A stretch of 64,000 bases of DNA, taken from positions 1,235,501-1,299,500 of the forward strand of contig NZ_CP117025.1 in the NCBI RefSeq assembly GCF_028551275.1. Direction: 5' to 3'. The notes below the pieces were generated by a model. It saw only the letters and a program-made list of their open reading frames with translations. It made no database searches and was not told the origin of the DNA. Of the stretch, positions 42,919 through 50,707 are shown piece by piece; the first letter of the stretch is position 1; each line of letters begins with the position of its first letter. Position numbers and translations under genes: made by a program. Source of the DNA: Sphingomonas hankookensis (lineage in GTDB: Bacteria > Pseudomonadota > Alphaproteobacteria > Sphingomonadales > Sphingomonadaceae).

Positions 42919-44331
42919 ATGCGCCGTTCGATCCTTCTCGCCGGCCTCGCGCTGATCGCCGCGCCGCTCGCCGCGCAGACCCAGCCGCCGGCCTTGCCCG
43001 CACCGCCGATCGGTGCGCCCAAGCGGTTCAGCGTTCCCGCGTCCGAAAGCTATCAGTTGCCCAACGGCATGGGCGTGACGCTGATCCCCTATGGCAATGC
43101 GCCCAAGGTCACGGTCGTGCTGCAGGTCTATGCCGGCAATTTGGAGGAAGGTCGCGATACGTGGCTGGCCGACCTGACCGGCGACATGCTGAAGGAAGGG
43201 GCGGGGGCCCGCGACTCCGCGGCGCTCGCCACCGCCGCCGCCGGCATGGGCGGCAATCTCGGCGTGCGGGTAAGCTCGACCGGAACGTCGATCAGCATGA
43301 GCGGGCTCAGCGAATTCGCGCCGCAGGCCGTGGCGCTGGTCGGCGATGTCGCGCGGCGCCCGGCCTTTCCGGCCAGCGAGTTCGCGCGGGTCAAGGCGAA
43401 CAGCGCGCGGTCGCTGGCGCAGATGCTCGCCCAGCCGGGGATGCTGGCCGATTACGCGCTGGCGCGGGCGACCTATGGCGACCATCCCTATGCCCGGACC
43501 ATGCCGACGCCGGCACAGCTCGACGGCTATACGCTCGACCAGGTGAAGCGCTTCTACGCCACGAATTTCGGGGCGCAGCGCGCGCGGCTCTATATCGCCG
43601 GGCGGTTCGATCCGGCGGCGGTCAAGGCCGCGGTCCGCCAAGCGTTCGGTGATTGGCAGAAGGGGCCGGCGCGGCTGTCGCTGGTGCCGACCGCTGCGCC
43701 GGGGCCGCGCATGGTGCTGGTCGACCGGCCGGAGGCGCCGCAATCGACGATCCGGCTGAGCTGGCCGGCGCCGCTGGCGGGTAGCGAAGGCGACATTCCG
43801 ATGCGCGTCGCCAATGCGCTGCTCGGCGGCAGCTTCTCGTCGCGGATCACCCGCAACATTCGCGAGGACAAGGGCTATACCTATTCCCCCGGTTCGGGCA
43901 TCAGCCAGCGCCCGGGCGACGCCGCCTGGACCTTCGACGCCGATGTGACGACCGCAGTGACCGGCCCGTCGCTGAAGGAAGTGTTCCAGGAAATCCGCAC
44001 GCTGCAATCGACGCCCCCCGGCGATGCCGAGGCGGCGGGGATGCGCAGCTACAATGCCGGCCTGTTCGTGCTGCGCAGTTCGGACAGTGCGTCGCTGATC
44101 GGACAGCTGGCGACGCGCGACGCGCTGGGGCTGCCGGCCGACTGGCTCGACCGCTACGTCCCGGCCACGATGGCGGTGACCGATGCCCAGTTCAGCAGCG
44201 CGATCCGGGATGCCCTGCCGCTCGACAAGTTCACGCTGGTCGTGGTCGGGGATCTGGCGAAGGTGAAGCCGCAGCTCGACGCGCTACCCGAACTGAAGGG
44301 CGTGCCGGTGCAGACGGTAACGGTGCCCTGA
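42919..44331 (+). CDS. M16-family protein lacking the zinc motif (partner subunit)
   Basis: 470 residues from ATG 42919 with a Sec signal (MRRSILLAGLALIAAPLAAQT). The fold is M16-like (VLQVYAGNLEEGRDTWLADLTGDMLKEGAGARD, then the second half FYATNFGAQRARLYIAGRF and LLGGSFSSRITRNIREDKGYTYSPGSG). At the position where the active protein has HLFEH this one has TGDMLKE, so the metal ligands are missing. Pairing of an active and an inactive M16 subunit is known for mitochondrial processing peptidase and bacterial relatives; heterodimer formation here is inferred from adjacency (one nucleotide between stop and start). Confidence 0.9.
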   Translation: MRRSILLAGLALIAAPLAAQTQPPALPAPPIGAPKRFSVPASESYQLPNGMGVTLIPYGNAPKVTVVLQVYAGNLEEGRDTWLADLTGDMLKEGAGARDSAALATAAAGMGGNLGVRVSSTGTSISMSGLSEFAPQAVALVGDVARRPAFPASEFARVKANSARSLAQMLAQPGMLADYALARATYGDHPYARTMPTPAQLDGYTLDQVKRFYATNFGAQRARLYIAGRFDPAAVKAAVRQAFGDWQKGPARLSLVPTAAPGPRMVLVDRPEAPQSTIRLSWPAPLAGSEGDIPMRVANALLGGSFSSRITRNIREDKGYTYSPGSGISQRPGDAAWTFDADVTTAVTGPSLKEVFQEIRTLQSTPPGDAEAAGMRSYNAGLFVLRSSDSASLIGQLATRDALGLPADWLDRYVPATMAVTDAQFSSAIRDALPLDKFTLVVVGDLAKVKPQLDALPELKGVPVQTVTVP

Positions 44332-44378
44332 TGCGCGCGGCCGGGGCGGTGCGGTCGCCCCGGTTCCGGGAGAATGCC

Positions 44379-45263
44379 ATGCCCCGCTGGATCGCCTTCC
44401 TTATCGCCATGACGGCGGCGCCGGCGGCGGCGCAGGTCGTTCCGGCGGGACGACCGGTCGAGATCGGCACCAGCTATCAGATCGCTGCGCCGACGCTGGG
44501 CGACGAGCGGCAGGTCAATGTCTGGCTGCCGCCCGGCTACGACCGCTCGCAGGGGCGCTATCCGGTGGTCTATCTGCTCGACGGTGCGGTCGATCAGGAT
44601 TTCGGGCATGTGGCCGGGCTGGCGAGCCTCGCCTCGCTCAGCTGGACGTTCGGGCCGTTCATCGTAGTCGGAATCCAGACGAAGCAGCGGCGGGCGGAGC
44701 TTACCGGGCAACCCGTCGACCCGCGCTACCGCTCCGCCTTTCCCGAAAGCGGCGGGGCGACACGGTTTCGCCGGTTTCTGCGCCAGGACGTCATCCCGTT
44801 CGTCGAGGCGCGGTTCCGCACCGATGGGCGGCGGGCGATCATGGGCGAGTCGCTGGCCGGGCTGTTCGTGATCGACACGCTGCTGAACGAGCCGGCGCTG
44901 TTCACCGACTATGTCGCGATCAGTCCCAGCCTGTGGTGGGACGATCGGCGGGCGCTGCGAACCGGCCTCTCGGAACGCCTGTCGCGGGCGGCGGGCAAGC
45001 GCCTGTTCGTTGCGGTCGCCGACGAAGGCGGGACGATGCAGGATGGAGTCGACCGGTTGCGAGCGGCGGTGGCGGCCTTGCCACCCGGGCGGGTGACGTT
45101 GCGCTATGCCGATCACGGCAGGTCGGCGACGCATGGCACCGTGTATCACCGCGCTGCGGAAGAGGCGCTGCGCTGGCTCTATCCCGCCGAGCCCGATGAT
45201 GCCGGGCCGACGCCGTGGTTCATGATCGAGGGGGCATCGCCGCCAGCTGTCACGGCGCGGTGA
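44379..45263 (+). CDS. Exported alpha/beta hydrolase (esterase D/IroE-like)
   Basis: I prefer ATG 44379 (GGGAG upstream) to the overlapping ATG 44331, because the signal peptide MPRWIAFLIAMTAAPAAAQ then sits at the N-terminus. The 294-residue product has VNVWLPPGYDRSQGRYPVVYLLDGAVDQ, the nucleophile motif GESLAG and a C-terminal YADHGRSATHGTVYHRA carrying the likely catalytic His. This resembles the esterase D / enterobactin-esterase-like (IroE/BesA) family of periplasmic esterases. The substrate is unknown; a trilactone siderophore or acyl ester is possible. It follows the M16 pair closely. Confidence 0.8.
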   Translation: MPRWIAFLIAMTAAPAAAQVVPAGRPVEIGTSYQIAAPTLGDERQVNVWLPPGYDRSQGRYPVVYLLDGAVDQDFGHVAGLASLASLSWTFGPFIVVGIQTKQRRAELTGQPVDPRYRSAFPESGGATRFRRFLRQDVIPFVEARFRTDGRRAIMGESLAGLFVIDTLLNEPALFTDYVAISPSLWWDDRRALRTGLSERLSRAAGKRLFVAVADEGGTMQDGVDRLRAAVAALPPGRVTLRYADHGRSATHGTVYHRAAEEALRWLYPAEPDDAGPTPWFMIEGASPPAVTAR

Positions 45264-45375
45264 CGCGGCTGGCCGTTGTTCGCCGACGCCTTGCGCATGG
45301 GAGGGGTTGTCGCCGCCGGTTTTGGTGACGGCCGCTGCCGGTTGATCGGCGTGCCGGAGCCTGGGGCGCATCATC

Positions 45376-45414
45376 AAAAAAGGGGCAGCCCGTTGCCGGA
45401 CTGCCCCTTTTTCT
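45376..45414. terminator. Intrinsic terminator downstream of rplL, probably bidirectional
   Basis: AAAAAGGGGCAG and CTGCCCCTTTTT are perfect complements around CCCGTTGCCGGA. It lies between rplL (minus) and the esterase gene (plus), about 120 nt past each stop. Confidence 0.85.
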
Positions 45415-45534
45415 GGTCGAGCCGGGATGGAAGTGAATTCCATCCCGTCGGTCGGGCCGTTCGGCCCGCCGGCCGGCCTTGTGGGAGTGCGGGGCAGCAG
45501 CGCTGCTCCGCCTCTCCGCCTCTCCCACTGCGGC

Positions 45535-45915
45535 TTACTTGACTTCGACGGTCGCGCCGGCGCCTTCGAGCTGCGCCTTGATCTTGTCGGCTTCGTCCTT
45601 CGACACGCCTTCCTTGACGGCCTTCGGAGCGCCTTCGACCAGCGCCTTGGCTTCGGTCAGGCCGAGACCGGTGATGGCGCGGACTTCCTTGATGACGTTG
45701 ATCTTCTTGCCACCGTCGCCGGTGAGGATCACGTCGAACTCGGTCTTTTCTTCAGCGGCAGGCGCGCCACCGGCGGCGCCACCGGCGGCCGGAGCGGCGG
45801 CAACGGCAGCAGCGGCCGAAACGCCCCACTTTTCTTCGAGCAGCTTCGACAGTTCAGCCGCTTCGAGGACGGTCAGCTCGCTCAGCTGTTCGACGATCGC
45901 GTTCAGGTCAGCCAT
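45535..45915 (-). CDS. rplL: 50S ribosomal protein L7/L12
   Basis: 126 residues, normal length. The N-terminal dimerisation helices ([32 protein letters not shown]), an Ala/Gly-rich hinge ([24 protein letters not shown]) and the C-terminal factor-binding domain ([49 protein letters not shown]) are all present. It forms the stalk that recruits translation GTPases. It follows rplJ after 49 nt in the same transcript and ends before the terminator. Confidence 0.99.
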   Translation of the reverse strand: MADLNAIVEQLSELTVLEAAELSKLLEEKWGVSAAAAVAAAPAAGGAAGGAPAAEEKTEFDVILTGDGGKKINVIKEVRAITGLGLTEAKALVEGAPKAVKEGVSKDEADKIKAQLEGAGATVEVK

Positions 45916-45964
45916 GATATTCTCCGTAAATCAGATAGGGTTGTGTTGGTGCAGAAGCGCCCGA

Positions 45965-46480
45965 TCAGGCGGCTTCCTTCTCCGCATATGCCGACAGCAC
46001 GCGCGCGATCTGGGCCGCGGGTGCCTGCGTGATGGTCGCCAGCTTCGTTGCCGGGGCAACGATGAGGCCGACCAGCTTGGCGCGCAGTTCGTCGAGCGAG
46101 GGCAGCGAGGCCAGGGCCTTCACGCCGTCCGCGTCGAGGATCTGGCCGCCCATGGCGCCGCCGACGATCTCGAGCTTGTCGTTCGTCTTGGCGAAGTCGT
46201 TGATGATCCGCGCCGCAGCGACGGGATCGGTCGACGTCGCCAGCGCCGTCGGGCCGGTCAGCAGGTCCGACAACACCGCGTACGGCGTGCCTTCCGCTGC
46301 GATCCGGGCAAGACGGTTCTTCGAGACCTTGTAGCTCGCGCCGGCTTCGCGCATCTTGTTGCGCAGGGCCGTCGACTGGGCGACGGTCATGCCGAGGTTG
46401 CGGGTGACGACCACCACGCCGACCTCGTTGAAGGTGCGGTTCAGCTCGGCGACGGCTTCACTCTTCTGAGTGCGATCCAT
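45965..46480 (-). CDS. rplJ: 50S ribosomal protein L10
   Basis: ATG 46480 follows AAAGGAGAACGGC and gives 171 residues ([61 protein letters not shown]). The C-terminal helix binds L7/L12 dimers. The open frame continues to 46594 through the leader but without support. The unusually long structured leader (46481-46768) fits autoregulation by the L10-(L7/L12) complex, as known for this operon. rpoBC is not adjacent here; it is about 7.4 kb away on the same strand. Confidence 0.98.
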   Translation of the reverse strand: MDRTQKSEAVAELNRTFNEVGVVVVTRNLGMTVAQSTALRNKMREAGASYKVSKNRLARIAAEGTPYAVLSDLLTGPTALATSTDPVAAARIINDFAKTNDKLEIVGGAMGGQILDADGVKALASLPSLDELRAKLVGLIVAPATKLATITQAPAAQIARVLSAYAEKEAA

Positions 46481-46768
46481 GCCGTTCTCCTTTACTGGGG
46501 CGTCACCCGGCAGAACCGGAAACGCCCGCGAACAATCCGCCCGTCGCGGGTTGCGACGACCGGGGCGAAAGTCCGTGAGGGGCATGGTCGCCATGCGGAG
46601 CCCGCGCCGATGCGAGGTAACCCTTCATGGCCGGCCCGTCGTGCCTCGGCACGAACAGGCGGAATAACACATTCCCCGTCTCGGCAGGACATTAAGCGGG
46701 GAACCCGCACCTGCTGTCTCGGACGGACGTCGCACACAGGACGAATCCCCATGCGACGGCTGGCCGCG
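46481..46768 (-). promoter_or_regulatory. L10-type mRNA leader (autoregulatory)
   Basis: About 290 nt of leader precede rplJ. On the minus strand the core GAGACAGCAGGTGCGGG, then CCCCGCTTAATGTCCTGCCGAGAC (46720-46678) folds as a hairpin with internal bulges and matches the pattern of L10 leaders, in which CAGGTG pairs with a CTTAAT.TCCTG strand. Other hairpins follow before the ribosome site. Assignment is by motif memory. Confidence 0.6.
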
Positions 46769-46797
46769 CGCTTACGCGTGGCGACCGACCAAGTCAA
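46769..46797 (-). promoter_or_regulatory. Candidate promoter for rplJL
   Basis: On the minus strand TTGACT (46797-46792), 17 nt, TAAGCG (46774-46769). The -35 is good, the -10 weak. Position fits the start of the L10 leader. Confidence 0.4.
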
Positions 46798-46860
46798 GCG
46801 TGCGAAGCGGCTTGACCCCGCCGCATCTCGCTTCATTAGTCAGATAATTCTGGAGGGGCC

Positions 46861-47604
46861 ATGCCGCGTACGACACTGGAAATCTGCATCGACAGCGTCG
46901 CGGGGTGCGGTGCCGCGATCGCGGGCGGGGCGGACCGGATCGAACTATGCGGGGCGTTGTCGGTCGGGGGACTGACGCCTTCGGCAGGGCTGGTGGCGGA
47001 GGTCCTGCATCTGGCCGGAGCGGCCGGCGTGCGGGTACATGCGATGGTCCGGCCGCGCGCGGGGGACTTCGCCTATGACGCGCGGGAGCTCTCGACCGCC
47101 ATTTCCGAGGGGAAGGCGCTGATCCTCGCGGGCGTCGACGGGCTGGTATTCGGTGCCGCACGCCACGGTAGCCTCGATCGCGACGCGCTGACATCGTGGA
47201 TCAACGCGATGCGGGCGGTGCGCGCCGATATCGACCTGACCCTGCACCGTGCGGTCGATCTGCTCGCCGATCCGGTCGCGGCGGTCGAACAGGCCATTAC
47301 ATTGGGATTTCAGCGTATCCTGACTTCCGGTGGCGCAGTCCGCGCCATCGATGGCGCAGGGATGATCCGGGCGATGCGCGAGCAGGCGGCGGGACGGATT
47401 GCGGTGATGCCGGGATCGGGCGTCCGGCCCGACAATGTTGCGACGCTTCTGGCTGCAACCGGGGCGGAGGAGGTCCATGCCTCCGCCAGCGCCCCGGTCG
47501 TGCAGGACGATCCGCGCGTGCAGGCGCTGGGCTTTGCCGGGCCGGGACTGGCGCGGACCGATGAAGCGATCGTGCGTGCGCTGCGCGCGGCGATCGACGC
47601 CTGA
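46861..47604 (+). CDS. cutC: CutC-family protein
   Basis: 247 residues from ATG 46861, with GGAGGGGCC directly upstream. The TIM-barrel-like CutC family is recognised by LEICIDSVAGCGAAIAGGADRIELCGALSVGGLTPSAGLV at the start, MVRPRAGDFAYDARE, LHRAVDLLADPVAAVEQAITLGFQRILTSGG and VMPGSGVRPDN. Proteins of the family were linked to copper homeostasis, but their true enzymatic role is unclear. Cytoplasmic. The GH2 gene starts 15 nt downstream, so the two are likely one transcript. In other bacteria CutC is not usually tied to glycan use. Confidence 0.95.
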   Translation: MPRTTLEICIDSVAGCGAAIAGGADRIELCGALSVGGLTPSAGLVAEVLHLAGAAGVRVHAMVRPRAGDFAYDARELSTAISEGKALILAGVDGLVFGAARHGSLDRDALTSWINAMRAVRADIDLTLHRAVDLLADPVAAVEQAITLGFQRILTSGGAVRAIDGAGMIRAMREQAAGRIAVMPGSGVRPDNVATLLAATGAEEVHASASAPVVQDDPRVQALGFAGPGLARTDEAIVRALRAAIDA

Positions 47605-47619
47605 CGGGGGAGGGAAAGA

Positions 47620-50526
47620 ATGAACTTCGTGCCGATCGATCGCCGGACGCTGCTGGCGGGAACTGCGGGGACGCTCGCGACGGCCGGGCTGCCGCTGTCG
47701 GCACGGGCGGCGCGGCGCGATGCGGAGCCGAGCGGACTGCTGCACGGTCTGTCGCCGCGCCCGGGCCTGCCCGAACGGTTGCCGGCCGAGGACCCGTCGC
47801 GCACCCTGCTGTCGCACGGCTGGTTGTTCCACGAAGGCGATATCGTGCCGCCCGCGCCGCAGACGCATGACGAGACCTATACCAATGCCAAGGCCGGCAA
47901 TGCGCGCGGCGCGGCGGCGATGGATTATGACGATACCGACTGGGCACAGGTCAGCGTGCCGCACGACTGGGCATCGGCGCAGGGCTTTGTCGAGACGGCG
48001 AATGTCGCGCAGGGGTATCGCCCGCGCGGGATCGGCTGGTATCGGCGCACGCTGCGGCTGGAGCCGGAAGACCGGGGCAGGAAGCTCGAACTCCATTTCG
48101 GGGCGATCGCGACCGCCGCGACGATCTGGATCAACGGCAGCGTCGTCGCGCGCAACTTCTCCGGCTACAACGCGATCACCATCGACCTGACGCCGTTCGC
48201 GCGGTTCGGGGACGAACTGAACGTCATCGCCATCCGGGTCGATGCCACGGCGATGGAGGGTTGGTGGTATGAAGGTGCTGGCCTGTACCGCCATGTCTGG
48301 CTCGCGAAGCGGTCGCCGGTATCGATCGCGACGGATGGCGTGCATTGCGACCCGCGCCTCGGCAGCGACGGGCGTTGGACGGTGCCGGTGTCGGTCGCGC
48401 TGGAGAGTATCGCGCGTGCGCCTGCGACCGCGACCATCATGGTCGACCTGCTCGACCCCACGGGCAAGGTCGTCGCCAGCGCGCGCGGACAGGCGCAGTT
48501 GCAACCGCTGGGCGGGGTGGAGGTCAGCCTGTCGCTGCCGGTCGACAACCCGCAGCGCTGGTCGATCGAGCGCCCCACGCTCTACACCGTCCGCGTCACC
48601 ACCGACGCGCCGGGCGGCGGCGACGAACGGCGCATCGCGATCGGTTTCCGCACGATCCGCTTCGATGCGCAGGCCGGCTTCTTCCTGAACGAGCAGCCGG
48701 TGAAGCTGAAGGGCGTATGCCTGCATCAGGATCATGCCGGCGTCGGCGTCGCGGTGCCCGACGCGCTGCTCGCATGGCGGTTGCAACGGATGAAGGATAC
48801 CGGCGTCAACGCCATCCGCTGTTCGCACAATGCGCAGGCCGACGCCTTCTATCAGCTGTGTGATCGGATGGGGTTCGTCGTGATGGACGAAAATCGCATC
48901 TTCAACCCCGCTCCTGAGAATATGGCGCAGCTGGAATGGCTGGTGAGGGCGCATCGCAATCACCCCAGCATCATCCTGTGGTCGGTGTTCAACGAGGAAC
49001 CGATGCAGGGCACCGAAGCGGGCGTCGAGATGGTGCGGCGGATGGCGGCGCGCGTCCATGCGCTCGACGACAGCCGCCCGGTGACGGCGGCGATGAACGG
49101 CAGCTTCTACGATCCCCAGAACGTGTCGAGCGTCGTCGATGTGATGGGGTTCAATTACTATCAGGGCGATTACGACAAGTTCCACGCGCTGAACCCCGCC
49201 AAGCCCAGCACGTCGTCGGAAGACACCAGCGCGTTCATGACGCGCGGCGCCTATGCGACCGACAGGGCCGCCCATGTCATGTCGTCGATGGATACCGAGG
49301 CGGCGCCATGGGGGGCGACGCATCGCCAGGCCTGGGCGGAGATGGCCAAGCGCCGCTTCATCGCCGGCGGGTTCGTGTGGACCGGGTTCGACTATCATGG
49401 TGAGCCGACGCCGTTCACCTGGCCGACCATCGCCAGCTTCTTCGGCATCCTCGACCTGTGCGGCTTCCCCAAGACCGCGTACGACATTCATCGCGCCCAC
49501 TGGATCGACGACCAGCCGGTGGTCGGCATCGCGCCGCACTGGACCTGGCCGGGCAAGGAGGGGCAGCCGGTCGAGCTGCTCGTCACCAGCAATGCCGAGC
49601 GGGTGCGGGTGGTGCTGAACGGGCGGATGATCGGCGAGCAGGCGGTCGACCGGATCATGGGGAATGCCTTCACCGTGCCCTATGTGCCGGGGACGCTGGA
49701 GGCGGTGGCGCTGAAGGGCGGGCGCGAGGTCGCGCGGGCGGTGCATGAGACGGCGGGGGCGGCGGTCGCGCTGCGGCTGACGCCGGCGCGGCGGCAGATG
49801 CTGGGCGATAACGAGGACGTCGTGCCGGTCACGATCGATGCGGTCGACGCCAAGGGGCGGCATGTCCCGACCGAAAACCGGATGACACGCTTTACGATCG
49901 ATGGCGCAACGCTGATCGGCGTCGGCAACGGCGATCCGAACAGCCATGAGAGTGAGAAGGCGCCCGAACGCTCGCTGTTCAACGGCCTGGCGCAGATGCT
50001 GGTGCAGGCGGGCGAGGGGCGTGGGCGGGGGACAATCGTCGCCACCGCCGACGGGCTGCGGCCGGCGCGGCTGGTGATCGACCGGGTGGCCGCGACCCCG
50101 CGGGCGCAGGTCGAGGTGACGCCGCCGGGTGCGTTCATCCTCGGCTGGCGACGGTCGAAGTCGTTCGCGACCGCGCCCGATCCGGGCATGACCCCGCCGG
50201 TGAACGACAATAACAGCTGGGACTTCACCCGCAGCGGCACGCCTGCTGCGCCGGAGAGCGGGCCGTCGTTCCGTTTGTACCGCGCGGTGTTGCCCGAGCG
50301 GCGGCGGGTGATGGCGCAGGGCGGGACGCTGAGCTTCGCGCAGGTCGAGGGGCGGGCGAGCGTCTATGTCGACGGGCGGCAGGTCGGGGCGAAGACCGAC
50401 CCGGCGGCCGGTGCGCTGGTGGTGCCGGTGCCGGCCGGAGCGAAGGGGGTGGCGGTGCTGATCGAGGCGGTGCCGGGTGCGCGGTCTGGGATTACCGGGG
50501 CGGTGCGGCTGGTGCCGAAGGGGTAG
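47620..50526 (+). CDS. Glycoside hydrolase family 2 enzyme, beta-galactosidase-like, Tat-exported
   Basis: 968 residues. The N-terminus IDRRTLLAGTAGTLATAGLPLSARA is a twin-arginine signal. The GH2 jelly-roll sugar-binding domain contains SVPHDWASAQGFVETANVAQGYRPRGIGWYRRTLRL. A beta-sandwich domain and a TIM barrel follow, with the acid/base Glu in ILWSVFNEEPMQG (about residue 450) and a probable nucleophile Glu in SMDTEAAPWG. GGFVWTGFDYHGEPTPFTWP and the C-terminal DUF4982-like and sandwich domains match bacterial beta-galactosidases. It removes terminal beta-linked galactose, periplasmic or outer surface. It is convergent with the minus-strand glycosidase operon. Confidence 0.88.
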   Translation: MNFVPIDRRTLLAGTAGTLATAGLPLSARAARRDAEPSGLLHGLSPRPGLPERLPAEDPSRTLLSHGWLFHEGDIVPPAPQTHDETYTNAKAGNARGAAAMDYDDTDWAQVSVPHDWASAQGFVETANVAQGYRPRGIGWYRRTLRLEPEDRGRKLELHFGAIATAATIWINGSVVARNFSGYNAITIDLTPFARFGDELNVIAIRVDATAMEGWWYEGAGLYRHVWLAKRSPVSIATDGVHCDPRLGSDGRWTVPVSVALESIARAPATATIMVDLLDPTGKVVASARGQAQLQPLGGVEVSLSLPVDNPQRWSIERPTLYTVRVTTDAPGGGDERRIAIGFRTIRFDAQAGFFLNEQPVKLKGVCLHQDHAGVGVAVPDALLAWRLQRMKDTGVNAIRCSHNAQADAFYQLCDRMGFVVMDENRIFNPAPENMAQLEWLVRAHRNHPSIILWSVFNEEPMQGTEAGVEMVRRMAARVHALDDSRPVTAAMNGSFYDPQNVSSVVDVMGFNYYQGDYDKFHALNPAKPSTSSEDTSAFMTRGAYATDRAAHVMSSMDTEAAPWGATHRQAWAEMAKRRFIAGGFVWTGFDYHGEPTPFTWPTIASFFGILDLCGFPKTAYDIHRAHWIDDQPVVGIAPHWTWPGKEGQPVELLVTSNAERVRVVLNGRMIGEQAVDRIMGNAFTVPYVPGTLEAVALKGGREVARAVHETAGAAVALRLTPARRQMLGDNEDVVPVTIDAVDAKGRHVPTENRMTRFTIDGATLIGVGNGDPNSHESEKAPERSLFNGLAQMLVQAGEGRGRGTIVATADGLRPARLVIDRVAATPRAQVEVTPPGAFILGWRRSKSFATAPDPGMTPPVNDNNSWDFTRSGTPAAPESGPSFRLYRAVLPERRRVMAQGGTLSFAQVEGRASVYVDGRQVGAKTDPAAGALVVPVPAGAKGVAVLIEAVPGARSGITGAVRLVPKG

Positions 50527-50554
50527 GGCGCCCTACCTCCAGTTATCCCCTCCC

Positions 50555-50677
50555 CCCGTTCGGTTCGAGCAGCTTCGAGCTTGTCGAGAAGCGTCCGTCG
50601 AGAACTCCCCGTTTGGGGCAGCCCTTCTCGACTTCAGTTCTCGACAGGCTCGAACCTGCGCTCGAAGCAAACGGGGG
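50555..50677. repeat. Family A inverted repeat (copy 3)
   Basis: Arms CCCCGTTCGGTTCGAGCAGCTTCGAGCTTGTCGAGAAGC and TTCTCGACAGGCTCGAACC...AGCAAACGGGG share the same blocks as 19294-19414 and 21869-21998, with orientation reversed. It lies between the two convergent glycosidase transcripts. Confidence 0.85.
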
Positions 50678-50707
50678 GATGGGGGCGGGGAAAGGGCAGA
50701 GCCTACC

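Noticed and set aside
41493..44331. Novel defence or toxin-antitoxin system around the XRE gene
   Set aside because: The XRE partner is a DUF2975 membrane protein and the following genes are exported M16 peptidases; no toxin domain is visible.
46945..49947. 1000-codon minus-strand frame opposite cutC and GH2
   Set aside because: Antisense frame with His/Arg/Asp bias; both plus-strand genes have strong family motifs.
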